Shown here piece after piece: positions 1 to 8,978 of a stretch of DNA of 64,000 nucleotides. Origin of the DNA: Akkermansiaceae bacterium UBA2381. GTDB lineage: Bacteria > Verrucomicrobiota > Verrucomicrobiia > Verrucomicrobiales > DEV007. The position numbers and the translations under genes are program-made. A model generated the notes under the pieces. That model saw only the letters and a list, made by a program, of their open reading frames with translations, was not told where the DNA came from and searched no databases. Positions within the stretch are counted from its first letter, which is position 1. Each line of letters starts with the position of its first letter. Where the stretch lies: the NCBI GenBank assembly GCA_002344215.1, contig DDSV01000049.1, positions 122,519 to 186,518 of the forward strand. The letters run 5' to 3'.

Positions 1-1243
1 GACGGGGCCCGACGAGGCTCATGTCACCCTTGAGCACATTCCAGAATTGCGGAATCTCATCAATGTTCCAGCGCCGCATAAAGCCGCCGACCTTAAGACA
101 TCGCGGATCGTTTTTGACGGTCCAGCCAACCCCGGCAGTCTCGGCATCCAGTTTCATGCTGCGCAGCTTCACCATATCGAAGATGGCTCCGTTCGCACCC
201 AGCCTCCGCTGGCGGTAGAAGATCGGTCCGGGGCTTTCGCGGTAGATGAGTATTCCAAAAATGGCAATCGCCGGAGCGGCAAGAGCGAGCCCTACCAATC
301 CGCCAAGAATATCGATGAAGCGCTTCACATACTGATTCACCGTCGAGTGAAGCGGTAGTCGGGAAATCCCGAGGATGGGAATACCGCCCACTGATTCGAG
401 GTGCAACCCGCTGAGAAGAACCTGGAAGCAGGTCGGAACGAGTTTGAACTCCACCATCTCCTTTTCACACACCGAAGCAATATGCATCAGGGTGCCGGTC
501 TTGAGGGCATCATCTGCCACGATCACCATCTGGCAGACTCCGAGCTGAAGCAGCGCCTCGAGGGATTCATAAGATCCCATCACCGGCATGTGCGGGGGAA
601 CCGGCTCCTGGAACTCACCCTCGGGGGGCGAGATCACTCCAACGATATCGAAGGGTCGATCCGGGGCATCAGTAAAGGTTTGCACGGCACGCGAGAAATC
701 ACGGCTCCATCCCACGACAAGGGCACGCTGGCGGAGACTGCTGGCATTTTCGTCCCTGCTGATGACACGCCAGAGCAGCCCTCTCCAGACCGGCAGAATC
801 ATCAACGTGGTGAGAAGCCCGATTCCGCAAAACACCCTCGAGATCGGAGGATCAAATTTCAGCATCAGGGTGAGGGCGAGATAGGACAGGATCCACACAA
901 AGGATGCTTTAAAGATGATCCTCAGGGTGTTGGTGTAGGAGAGCAGGTTCTCCCGCGTGTAGAGGCGGAAATTGGTCAACGCGACCATCATTAGAGCAAC
1001 ACCTAGGAGAATGTGTCCGATGTAGTCCGCCGCGCGGAAGGAATCCTCCGCCGGAACCCCGAATCCGGCGATCGGTGTCTCAAACCGAATCCACTGAGCC
1101 AGAAGGAGTGCACTTGCCACCGCCAGCATGTCGACGACAAAGGCACCCGCCACGAGACGGTGATATCTCGCCCGGGAGGTCTCAGCGGTTTGCCGCAGGG
1201 GGATGCGGGATACCCTGGTTTTGCTTGATTCAACGGTACTCAT
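1..1243 (-). CDS. Exopolysaccharide priming sugar-phosphate transferase (polyprenyl glycosylphosphotransferase), 3' end beyond window
   Basis: This is a WbaP/CpsE-type enzyme that transfers a sugar phosphate to undecaprenyl phosphate to start exopolysaccharide repeat-unit assembly at the inner membrane. The frame opens with ATG at 1243 (MSTVESSKTR) and has no stop before the window edge, so about 414 residues are seen. An N-terminal membrane segment lies near residues 27-46 and a nucleotide-sugar-sensing-like middle region follows. The bacterial sugar transferase domain then begins with a KRFIDILGGL segment, SPGPIFYRQRRLG and KLRSMKLDAE. The last visible residues, DEIPQFWNVLKGDMSLVGPR, are the family signature. 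It lies 61 nt downstream of the Wzz/BY-kinase gene on the same strand, the usual order in an EPS operon. The family is secure; the sugar is unknown. Confidence 0.93.
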   Translation of the reverse strand, partial: MSTVESSKTRVSRIPLRQTAETSRARYHRLVAGAFVVDMLAVASALLLAQWIRFETPIAGFGVPAEDSFRAADYIGHILLGVALMMVALTNFRLYTRENLLSYTNTLRIIFKASFVWILSYLALTLMLKFDPPISRVFCGIGLLTTLMILPVWRGLLWRVISRDENASSLRQRALVVGWSRDFSRAVQTFTDAPDRPFDIVGVISPPEGEFQEPVPPHMPVMGSYESLEALLQLGVCQMVIVADDALKTGTLMHIASVCEKEMVEFKLVPTCFQVLLSGLHLESVGGIPILGISRLPLHSTVNQYVKRFIDILGGLVGLALAAPAIAIFGILIYRESPGPIFYRQRRLGANGAIFDMVKLRSMKLDAETAGVGWTVKNDPRCLKVGGFMRRWNIDEIPQFWNVLKGDMSLVGPR

Positions 1244-1304
1244 GCAGTGGGTTTTGAGGTATCAACGTGATGGAAGCCGCGTGGGTTTTTCCGGTTCCGA
1301 TCCT

Positions 1305-3452
1305 TTATCCGGCGATCGACGCGGGACTCAGCTCACGCGTCGCGAGAGCAGGCATGGATCTTGAAGTCCCGTTCACATAGGCTGCCCGATTGGGATTGCC
1401 GCCCTTGACCCCGTTGAGAACGACGCCGACCAGTCCCGCCCGCATTCTCTGAAGCTCCCGCATGGCATGACGTGCAGACTCCGCGTTTGTCTCGCCGGCC
1501 TTTACAACGAGAACGACCGCATCAGCGTGGCGGGAGTAGGTAAGTCCATCACTCACGAAATTGATCGGACTCGTGTCGATGATAACGCAGTCAAAGGAGG
1601 CGTAGGCCTCGTGCAGCATGTTCGCAAACATTTCACTGTTCATCGGCTCGCCGGTATTCGAGGGGAACCGACCGCACGAAAGCAGAAAGAGATTTTTGAA
1701 GACCGTTTCCTGACAGGTGTTTTGCGAGGAAAGGGCTCCCTCCCCCGCTTTGCCGCGAAGAGGATCCACAAATATGGACGCCATGCGGGGACGGCAGAAG
1801 TCGGCATCAACGAGAAGTGTGCGATAGCCCATGTTCGCCTGAAGCACGGCAAGGTTTGCCGCGCAGAAGCTTTTCCCCTCTTCCGGCGACGGACTCGTGA
1901 TCATCACGCTGCGGGGCGAAAAGGATGACAGCGAGGTCCGGAGCGAGCGGAAGCTCTCACTTACCAGTGATCCGGGGTCACGTGTCACAAAGAGTGAATC
2001 CTCGAGATTCCAGTCGCGATCAAAGGCCCGCGGAATCTCGGCCAGCACCGCAAGCCCCAGGGTGGACTCCACCTGCTTGCGACTATTCAGAGTCCGGTCG
2101 AGGAGACCGATCCCCACGACGAGGGCTATCCCTAACATTGATCCTAACACTCCGGCGGCGAGAACGGTGATCGTTTTCTTGGGAGAAACCGGCTTCGATG
2201 GCACGAGGGCTTCAGAAAAGGTCCGGACGACCGTCTCGTCGACACTCTCGGTCACTTCCGTGTCGTTGATGCGGTCCAGGAGTCTCTCATAGGTCGAGGA
2301 GGCTGCGTCCACAGCACGGAAAAGAGCGCGGAACTCTTTCATGATCCCATCCACCTCGATCAGTTTGAGTTTCTGTTCCTGCACGCTCGCACGAAGCTTT
2401 TCCTCGTGATCGACGGCGCGGTAATATCCCTTTTCGATCGACTCTCCGATGCTCTGCGCCACGAGAGTAACCTGTTCTTCAAGGCCGCGGAGGTCGCCCT
2501 CGTAGGACTGATAGGTCTGGTGGGTCGGCTCAAACTGCTCCTTGATCCGGGAGAACTCGGCCCGCTTCTGGTTCCTCGCGAGGATGATCTTCTGGATGTG
2601 ATCCTGGCCTCCATGGCTGCCGATTTCGAAGACCCGTTCGATCTGGTCTTTCGGAATCGTTTTGTATTGATCGAACTCCGCCCGCTTCAGAAGGACGTCG
2701 TTGCCGGCACTGCTGAGCAGCTTGTCGAGGTCCTCGAGTTTCGTTGTGGTGAGGTCCTTGTTCTCATCAAGGGCCACATCGGCATGCAAACGGCGGAACT
2801 CCTGCAACTTTTCCTCGGCCGCATTAACCCGCTCGAGTTGTTTCGCCGCCTCTTCCTCAAGAGTGCTTCGGGACTTTTCGGCCGAGGCCAGATTTTGTTC
2901 ACGGATCAGATTCTGAAATTCGTCAATAAACGCGGCGGTCATCTCCCGGGCACGCTCGGGAGAACGATCTTTGACCGAGACATCAATCAACCTCGTCCCC
3001 CGGCGCAGTTCCGCGTCCACCCTTGGAGCGATCAGTTCCACGATCTCGGCATCAGCGTAGCCACCCTCACGCGGAGTGAGAAAAGTCGGGTCGTCCCGCA
3101 GTTTCAGTTTATCAACAACGCGAAGAATCACGGTTCCGTTCCGAATCCCCTCAGCCATGGACTTGAGCGCATCGAGCGTTTCCCAACTCGCCTGCCTGAC
3201 CCCTTTGATTCCCTCAAAAACCGCCCCCTCGTTTTTGGGATCGACGTAGATAACTGCCGTGGACTGGTAGGTCTTGGGAGCGAGCGTCACGTAGAGGATC
3301 GCCAGTCCAACGAAGCCACCGGCAACGAGAGCCGCCAGCCAGAGCCGTTTCCAAACGACCGAAAGAAGCCGGCCGGGGTCCAGTGTGGGGAATCCCGGAA
3401 AAAGCGTCTCGGATGATGCCGGCTGGGTAGGTCCTGCGCCAAATTGGTTCAT
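1305..3452 (-). CDS. Wzz-type polysaccharide co-polymerase fused to BY-kinase-like ATPase
   Basis: A 715-residue inner-membrane protein of the Wzc/GumC family, which controls chain length and export of exopolysaccharide. The first membrane segment is near residues 33-52, followed by the Wzz domain and a long periplasmic coiled coil. A second membrane segment (about 430-455) comes before the cytoplasmic ATPase. Nucleotide-binding motifs are SPSPEEGKS (Walker A, about residue 524), LLVDADFCRPRM (Walker A') and CVIIDTSP (Walker B). The Walker A is unusual, with EEGKS where GxGKS/T is common. The C-terminal tail after the ATPase is short and has one tyrosine instead of the tyrosine cluster that is autophosphorylated in Wzc. 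It is probably co-transcribed with the downstream priming transferase. Confidence 0.9.
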   Translation of the reverse strand: MNQFGAGPTQPASSETLFPGFPTLDPGRLLSVVWKRLWLAALVAGGFVGLAILYVTLAPKTYQSTAVIYVDPKNEGAVFEGIKGVRQASWETLDALKSMAEGIRNGTVILRVVDKLKLRDDPTFLTPREGGYADAEIVELIAPRVDAELRRGTRLIDVSVKDRSPERAREMTAAFIDEFQNLIREQNLASAEKSRSTLEEEAAKQLERVNAAEEKLQEFRRLHADVALDENKDLTTTKLEDLDKLLSSAGNDVLLKRAEFDQYKTIPKDQIERVFEIGSHGGQDHIQKIILARNQKRAEFSRIKEQFEPTHQTYQSYEGDLRGLEEQVTLVAQSIGESIEKGYYRAVDHEEKLRASVQEQKLKLIEVDGIMKEFRALFRAVDAASSTYERLLDRINDTEVTESVDETVVRTFSEALVPSKPVSPKKTITVLAAGVLGSMLGIALVVGIGLLDRTLNSRKQVESTLGLAVLAEIPRAFDRDWNLEDSLFVTRDPGSLVSESFRSLRTSLSSFSPRSVMITSPSPEEGKSFCAANLAVLQANMGYRTLLVDADFCRPRMASIFVDPLRGKAGEGALSSQNTCQETVFKNLFLLSCGRFPSNTGEPMNSEMFANMLHEAYASFDCVIIDTSPINFVSDGLTYSRHADAVVLVVKAGETNAESARHAMRELQRMRAGLVGVVLNGVKGGNPNRAAYVNGTSRSMPALATRELSPASIAG

Positions 3453-3784
3453 TCGCGATGTGAGAAGACCGGGATTTCTCTGGAAACCCCGTTTTCCGTG
3501 TTATTGAAATTACTAATAATATAAAATTAACCCATTTATCGCGCCCATTCAAGCCTTTTGCTAAAATTATCATATTTTCCATATTAAAGGAAGCTTGACG
3601 ATGGAAGTCCTCGTGACTGTCAATTTCGTTCCGATATCCTGACCGAAGGTTTGCAAGGCAGGCTAGAGCGCGTAAGGTCTAAATTCTTGAAGAGGGATCG
3701 TCGGGACCGGATCAGTTGTAGATCCGGCTTCCGTTTCCCCAGGGTTTCACCCGCTCCGACATCCTTCGACCAGTCATATTCCGG
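3453..3784. other. Divergent intergenic region between EPS and ExbB/D loci
   Basis: No gene was found in these 332 bases. The part nearest the EPS genes (about 3500-3590) is strongly AT-rich against the GC-rich surroundings, as expected for a promoter region. A short perfect inverted repeat, CCGGATC/GATCCGG, lies near 3707-3727. I could not fix promoter boxes with confidence. Confidence 0.5.
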
Positions 3785-4618
3785 ATGAATTATCTCGCCG
3801 TTGCCGCCCTCCTCATTCTTTCCGCTTTCACACCTCTCTCGGCCCAGACCACCGCGCCCGGTCCTGCCCCTGCCGTTGCCCCTCCTGCGGCGGCCAATCC
3901 TGCCACCCCTTCCGAAGAGACATCGGTGAGCGCGGGAGTCGAGTCGCTCCTCGACTACATCATGGAGGGCGGGATCTACCTGATGGTTCCTCTCGCAGCG
4001 CTCTCTTTCCTCGCCGTGCTTTTGGTTGTGTTTTACACCTTCACGATCCGGCAGGGTGCCATTGTGAGTGACAAGTTCATGAACGCCGCCGATGCCCTGA
4101 TCCGGAAACAGGATTACCTCGGTCTGATCGCCGTCTGCAACCGGGAGAATGAATGTATCGCCCGTATTGTTTACAAGACCCTCGATTTCGCGACAAAGAA
4201 TCCGACCGCCAGCTTCGATGAGGTCCGGGAAGTGACCGAAGCGGAGGGAACCCGCCAGGCAAGCATTCTTAGCAACCGGATCAGTTACCTCAACGATATC
4301 AGCCGGGTGGCACCCATGCTCGGTCTTTTGGGTACTGTCGTCGGCATGATCAAAACCTTCGAGAGTATCGGTAAGTCATCGGGAGTTCAGCACATGGAAC
4401 TGGCACCGGGAGTCGGTCAGGCCCTTATCACGACGGCTGCGGGACTTGTCATCAGCATTCCGGCTCTCGTTTTCTACTCGCTCTTCCGTGGCAAAGTGCA
4501 GAAGCTCATCGCCGAGCTAGAGGCCGCCATGACCCATATTATGGCCCTCCTTGCCGCCCAGTACAAGCGGGCAAACTTCCGTGCGGCAGCAAGGCGTGAG
4601 CCGAATGAAGCCGACTGA
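3785..4618 (+). CDS. MotA/TolQ/ExbB proton channel family protein
   Basis: An inner-membrane proton-channel subunit of 277 residues that energises an envelope process together with the ExbD-type partner encoded 35 nt downstream. It begins with an export signal (about residues 1-20, ending SAQ) and a short Pro/Ala-rich linker. Three membrane segments follow: one near residues 63-85, and two within the conserved channel domain, DISRVAPMLGLLGTVVGMI and ALITTAAGLVISIPALVFYS. The pore-lining TAAGL segment is typical of the family. The protein could serve TonB-dependent uptake, Tol-like cell division or gliding; the sequence does not decide. It forms an operon with the ExbD homologue and the TPR protein. 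Confidence 0.93.
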   Translation: MNYLAVAALLILSAFTPLSAQTTAPGPAPAVAPPAAANPATPSEETSVSAGVESLLDYIMEGGIYLMVPLAALSFLAVLLVVFYTFTIRQGAIVSDKFMNAADALIRKQDYLGLIAVCNRENECIARIVYKTLDFATKNPTASFDEVREVTEAEGTRQASILSNRISYLNDISRVAPMLGLLGTVVGMIKTFESIGKSSGVQHMELAPGVGQALITTAAGLVISIPALVFYSLFRGKVQKLIAELEAAMTHIMALLAAQYKRANFRAAARREPNEAD

Positions 4619-4653
4619 GCTCGAAACCCGTTCTCCAAGGGCACTCTTCTTTC

Positions 4654-5091
4654 ATGAAATTCAGAGACATCAACAGCAATGAGCAGGCCGCAGATCTCGA
4701 TCTCGCCCCCATGGTTGATGTGGTCTTTCAGATCCTGATTTTTTTCGTCATGTCATGGCAGTTTGCCCGCTTTGAGCGTGACATGGACATATCGGTGCCT
4801 TCGGCGGAGGAAACCAAGACGATCGACAGACAGGCCGGTGAGATCATTATCAACGTCAAGAAAGACGGATCGATCATTTTGAATGACCGTACGATCTCTG
4901 AAGATGACCTCCTCAAGAGACTCGTCGCCATCTCTGAAACCTACCCCGATCAGGCGGTCATCCTCAGAGGATCAGCCGAAGCTGACTTCCAGTCCATCAT
5001 CAACGTCCTCGATGTGATCAAAAAGGCGGGCATTTGGAACGTGGCTTTTGCCACGACGAAACCTGCGGCAACGACAAAACCGGCCCCGTGA
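4654..5091 (+). CDS. ExbD/TolR family biopolymer transport protein
   Basis: A 145-residue partner of the ExbB-type channel. It has one membrane segment (about residues 24-45) holding the family's essential aspartate in DLAPMVDVVFQILIFFV, and a periplasmic domain with the usual pattern of a hydrophobic stretch (IIINVKKDGSIILND) followed by a helical C-terminus. The last residues are a Thr/Lys/Pro/Ala repeat (TTKPAATTKPAP). It lies 35 nt after the ExbB-type gene and 43 nt before the TPR gene, so the three form one operon. Confidence 0.92.
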   Translation: MKFRDINSNEQAADLDLAPMVDVVFQILIFFVMSWQFARFERDMDISVPSAEETKTIDRQAGEIIINVKKDGSIILNDRTISEDDLLKRLVAISETYPDQAVILRGSAEADFQSIINVLDVIKKAGIWNVAFATTKPAATTKPAP

Positions 5092-5134
5092 TGACCGGCG
5101 GCCAACTTTTACCTCCCTTTCCCATTTAACCGCG

Positions 5135-7585
5135 ATGCTTCTTTCCAGCTGCCAATCTATCTTCCGTCGATACCGGAGGGGGTTCGGGCTGACCGTGATC
5201 TTCGCAACCCTATCTTTGATCCTGGCAAATCCGCAGCCTGCGCGGGCCCAGGCAGCCACCCAACCGGAAGACGTGCTCTCCTATGCCGATCTTCTCTTCG
5301 GCAAAGAGCAGTTCGCACTCGCGGCGGTCCAGTATCAGGTGTTCATCCGTGAACAGCCCAAAAGCCCCAACCTTCAGGCCGCATGGTTCCGTCTCGGGGA
5401 GTGTTACCTGAAAGTGAACCAGACCGAGGATGCGATCACCACCTTCACCTTCCTCATTAACAACTATAAGAAAGGTGCCTTCGTGGGTGCCTCCGCTTAT
5501 CGCCTCGCCGTCCTTCGTTTCAACGGAAAGGATTATCGGAATGCACTGGCCTTTTTCAAAATCGCCAAAGACGAATTGAACAACCCGGAAGCCTCCGTTC
5601 AGGCGCAATTCTATTACGGTCGTTGCCTGCAACTGACCCAGCAGCCGAAAGAGGCCCTCGCCCAGTTTGAGGCGGTCATGACCGCGAAACCGGGGCCGGA
5701 GAATCCCTTCTATGAGCGGAGCCTCCTCGAATCGGCGAGACTGTTGTTCGAACTCGGCGATGCGGCCAAGTCCCTCGAGCGCTTCCAGCAACTGGCTTCC
5801 AGCGGATCCACCGCTGAATTCAAAGAGGAGGCGACGGTCCGCGGTGGTCTCATGGCCGCGGAGGCCGGACAGGCGGAATTGAGTGAGAAACTCCTCGAAG
5901 AGGCACTGAAGTTTCCCGACACGAGCCCGTGGAAATCCCTCGCCCAGGTCGGGGCGATTTTTAATGCCTTCACCCGCGGGGATCATGACAAGGTCGTCGG
6001 CCTCTACAATTCGGGATCCTACAACGCTCCTGAAGAGTCGCGGGCCAAAATGCTCCTCATCGTCGGACACTCTTTCCGGATCAAGGGTGATATCGAGTCG
6101 GCACTGCGTCTCTACTCTCTGGTGGAGGGAAAATATCCGGAACAGCAGGAGGGCATCGAAGCCTCCTACCGGAAGCTACAGATTCTTCACCAGAAGGGCG
6201 ATCCGCTCCTTCCCGAATCGGTCGTGAGATTTGCCGAGCGCCAGCGGAAGGTGGATCCCGAGAGCCCGTTTATCGACATGGCCTGGCTCATGTCGGCAGA
6301 GTGGCATTTCAGTCAGGCGGGGAGCTCGGCGAGTGGTCCGGGTTCCGACTTCGCGGTCAAACACTACAAGGATGCCGCCGCTTCCTACCGCAAGATCAGA
6401 GTCGCCAAAATCGAGGCGAAGTATCATGAGGCAAAGCTCTACAAGCAGGGATGGGCAGAGATCGAATGCGGGGAACGCCCTGAAGGCATCGCCACCCTCT
6501 CAAGCTTTATCGAAAAGTTCCAGTCCAGCACCCTTTCCTCCTCCGCTCTCGCCAAAAGAGCCATGGCCTATCAGTCACAGGAGGATCATCAATTCGCGCT
6601 CGGCGACTATCTCGATATCGCGAAACGATTTCCGGACTCTCCGGAACTTGAATTCTCACTTCAGCAAATCGCCCTGATCTACGCCCATCAGCGCAAGATC
6701 CCTGAAATGATCGCCGCCTACAAAGATCTCCTCGCCAAGTTTCCCGAGACCGAGGGAGTCGGCGAGGCCCGCTACTGGATCGGAGTCGGTCATTTTGACC
6801 TCGAACAATACAAGGAAGCGCTCCCGGACCTGGCGAAGGCACGGGAGCTCGATCCGCAGTATGACGACAAAGCATCACTTCGTATCGTGATAGCCCATTA
6901 TCAGCTTGAAGATATCCCGCAGCTAGCGAGCGAGGCGAGACGATATCTTGAGAAAGCTCCCCCGGCGGCGGAAACCCCTGAAAAGACAAAGCGAACTCCG
7001 ATCCCTTCGCAGGTCCTGGAGTTTCTCGGTCGAAAGCTTGCGGAGAACAAGGAATACGAAGACGCCGAGTTTTTCCTAACCTCGATCACCGACCCGGCGA
7101 GCCCTGAAAAGACCGGTTCGACCGTCTGGAAACTTCTCGCGGAATCCCGCATGAAGCTCAAAATGCACGAAGGGGCGGTTGCTGCCTACGATTTCTATCT
7201 CGCTCAGACCGAACGTCCCAGCGAGCGCGCCGCGGCCTTTCTTGAGCGGGGGTTCGCCCATCTCTGTTTGCGTGATTTCGAGGCAGCCCGAAACAGCGCA
7301 CAGGAAAGCCTGCGCTCGCAAAAGGAAGGCCGCACCAATGCCGAGGCGCGCATACTTCTGGGAGACATCTCCGCCGCCAACGGCAACCTCGAGGAAGCTG
7401 CCCGGGACTACCTCGTCGTCAGTCAGATCTTCATGGATCCCGAAGTCACCCCGAAAGCTCTGACGAAAGCGATCAATGCCTATCGTTCCCTCGGTGATCA
7501 GGAGAAAGCACAGAACCTGACCCAGCAGCTCAGCGCCAGTTATCCCGATTACGTCGCGCCGGAAAATCCGGATCGTGAGTGCTGA
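5135..7585 (+). CDS. Exported tetratricopeptide-repeat protein of the ExbB/D operon
   Basis: A large exported protein of about 816 residues made almost entirely of TPR-like helical pairs (for example YGRCLQLTQQPKEALAQFEA and ARYWIGVGHFDLEQYKEALP). The ATG at 5135 is chosen because it is followed by a signal peptide (GLTVIFATLSLILANPQPARAQA); an earlier in-frame start at 5048 would overlap the exbD-like gene by 44 nt and put the signal far inside the protein. TPR proteins of this layout are usually periplasmic scaffolds, reminiscent of YbgF/CpoB beside Tol genes, so a structural partner of the ExbB/D motor is inferred. Its TGA at 7583-7585 abuts the TCA (stop) of the convergent gene, forming TGATCA. 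Confidence 0.88.
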   Translation: MLLSSCQSIFRRYRRGFGLTVIFATLSLILANPQPARAQAATQPEDVLSYADLLFGKEQFALAAVQYQVFIREQPKSPNLQAAWFRLGECYLKVNQTEDAITTFTFLINNYKKGAFVGASAYRLAVLRFNGKDYRNALAFFKIAKDELNNPEASVQAQFYYGRCLQLTQQPKEALAQFEAVMTAKPGPENPFYERSLLESARLLFELGDAAKSLERFQQLASSGSTAEFKEEATVRGGLMAAEAGQAELSEKLLEEALKFPDTSPWKSLAQVGAIFNAFTRGDHDKVVGLYNSGSYNAPEESRAKMLLIVGHSFRIKGDIESALRLYSLVEGKYPEQQEGIEASYRKLQILHQKGDPLLPESVVRFAERQRKVDPESPFIDMAWLMSAEWHFSQAGSSASGPGSDFAVKHYKDAAASYRKIRVAKIEAKYHEAKLYKQGWAEIECGERPEGIATLSSFIEKFQSSTLSSSALAKRAMAYQSQEDHQFALGDYLDIAKRFPDSPELEFSLQQIALIYAHQRKIPEMIAAYKDLLAKFPETEGVGEARYWIGVGHFDLEQYKEALPDLAKARELDPQYDDKASLRIVIAHYQLEDIPQLASEARRYLEKAPPAAETPEKTKRTPIPSQVLEFLGRKLAENKEYEDAEFFLTSITDPASPEKTGSTVWKLLAESRMKLKMHEGAVAAYDFYLAQTERPSERAAAFLERGFAHLCLRDFEAARNSAQESLRSQKEGRTNAEARILLGDISAANGNLEEAARDYLVVSQIFMDPEVTPKALTKAINAYRSLGDQEKAQNLTQQLSASYPDYVAPENPDREC

Positions 7586-8419
7586 TCACTGAGCCGGGGC
7601 ATCCCCGGGCACTTCTGCCGAGGGAACGCCCTCCCCTGTCTCGAGCAGATCGACCGGCTTTGGCTCAACGACCTCCGTTTCATCACTGATCGGCCACCGC
7701 TCCGGCTCGATCTGAATTCGTTCCATCGTTTTCACCTCGATTTTCGCCCCCTCCCCGAACTCATAGATCCGATCCACGAGGGGCACGACCGTAAAAATCA
7801 TCGAACTGTCCTCGAGGCGCTCGATGTTCAGCACCGCAGCGCAGGTCGATGACTCCTCCACCTTGATAATCTCTCCAACAGCAAGGCGAAATGACTCGGG
7901 AACCTCTGTTGCCGGCAAAGCAAAATCAAGAATGGCATCAGGAAAGCTGGTCGAACGGCCCCGGATCACGAGACCGCTTTGAAAGACATCGTCCGCCCCC
8001 ATTTTCTGAACCGAAAGAACCGTGAACTCACCGGCCAGAAAGGTGACATTTTCCAGCTCCAGGTAGTTCTTGAGATAGTACCGCTTCAAAATGCCGTTGT
8101 AGGCCCGGAGCTCGGTGTTGCTGAAAGGGTAGACCTGAGCGTAAAGGTCCTTGGCCTGGAGGAACTTCCCCCTCGGTGCCGTCACCGGAGTGAATCCGTG
8201 AATGGGATCGAGCTTCTCAAGGCGCGTCAGGAGCCGGTAATTCATGGGATGCTCCGGCTGGCCGAAAACCCACATACAGAAGGACCAGGAGGCAAAGTTG
8301 AGGCCGATCAACACCGCAATCACCGCAATCCAGAGGATGAGATTGCCGCTCACGTAGCGCCCGTCATCCTGCTCCCGCGACCGCCGGGAAAAGGCACTTT
8401 GGTCAGATATAGTCTCCAT
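7586..8419 (-). CDS. Membrane-anchored protein of unknown function
   Basis: I do not recognise this 277-residue protein. One membrane segment (about residues 26-52, LILWIAVIAVLIGLNFASW) follows a short charged N-terminus. The rest is a predicted exported domain rich in beta-type segments (for example NVTFLAGEFTVLSVQKMG and IFTVVPLVDRIYEF), ending in an acidic, Pro-rich tail. It is likely a single-pass periplasm-facing protein. It reads from 8419 and is convergent, with no intergenic gap, with the TPR gene. The Fe-S carrier gene lies 48 nt upstream on the same strand, but nothing in the sequence links the two functions. Confidence 0.75.
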   Translation of the reverse strand: METISDQSAFSRRSREQDDGRYVSGNLILWIAVIAVLIGLNFASWSFCMWVFGQPEHPMNYRLLTRLEKLDPIHGFTPVTAPRGKFLQAKDLYAQVYPFSNTELRAYNGILKRYYLKNYLELENVTFLAGEFTVLSVQKMGADDVFQSGLVIRGRSTSFPDAILDFALPATEVPESFRLAVGEIIKVEESSTCAAVLNIERLEDSSMIFTVVPLVDRIYEFGEGAKIEVKTMERIQIEPERWPISDETEVVEPKPVDLLETGEGVPSAEVPGDAPAQ

Positions 8420-8467
8420 TTCCCTAAATCTTGATCTTTATCCTGCTCGTAATCTCCATCCCCCTCT

Positions 8468-8893
8468 TCACCCCTTACCCGTTCCACAAACCTCGCCATC
8501 CATCGTCGCCGGGTCGTAGGCGGGAGCCGCTCCCGCTTTTGCCGGTTCGAAAGAGGTGCCGCAACCGCAACTCCGCGCCGCGTTCGGGTTCTCGATCTTG
8601 AAGCCGGCATCATTGAGGGCATCAACGTAGTCAAGGTGGCAGCCATCAAGATAGACAAGGCTTTCCGCATCAACGAGGACCCGCGCCGCGCCACAGGAGT
8701 AGATTTTGTCGCCCTCGGATGGAGCATCGATCTTCATGGCATAGGACATCCCGGCACATCCGCCCTTTTCGACAAAGAGGCGCAGGCCTTTTTCTTCGGG
8801 CGAAAAGTCTTTTTCCTCGAGTAGATCGAGCAGGTGCCTCGCGGCGGATTCGGTGACCTCTATCATCGTGGGAATCGGGATTTGATTCCTCAT
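8468..8893 (-). CDS. A-type iron-sulfur carrier (HesB/IscA/ErpA family)
   Basis: A small cytoplasmic Fe-S assembly and delivery protein. The HesB/IscA fold is recognised from MIEVTESAARHLLDLLEE at the start, GGCAGMSYAM in the middle and SCGCGTSF near the end, giving the three cysteines that bind the cluster. The start is either ATG 8893 (MRNQIPIPT leader, with a GGGG tract just upstream) or ATG 8866, which begins directly with the classical MIEV. Much longer readings of the frame run into mutL antisense and are not supported. After the usual end there is an extra 20-25 residue tail containing one more cysteine (EVCGTGKG). It is divergent from mutL, with 85 nt between starts. Confidence 0.92.
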   Translation of the reverse strand: MRNQIPIPTMIEVTESAARHLLDLLEEKDFSPEEKGLRLFVEKGGCAGMSYAMKIDAPSEGDKIYSCGAARVLVDAESLVYLDGCHLDYVDALNDAGFKIENPNAARSCGCGTSFEPAKAGAAPAYDPATMDGEVCGTGKG

Positions 8894-8978
8894 TATAGCC
8901 CCGTCAACGGGGTTCCCCAAACGATTTCCATGTTGCTTTTGGCTCGCCCCCGCCCTCAGTTGAGGGTTCCAATACCTC

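Noticed and set aside
2406..3416. Plus-strand open frame of 336 codons
   Set aside because: It is a shadow of the Wzz/BY-kinase gene on the minus strand and shows no recognisable domain.
1..3452. Exosortase/PEP-CTERM locus attached to the EPS genes
   Set aside because: No exosortase gene or PEP-CTERM tail was recognised in the visible part.
3785..7585. Complete Tol-Pal system
   Set aside because: No TolA, TolB or Pal homologue is present; only ExbB/D-type genes and a TPR protein are seen.
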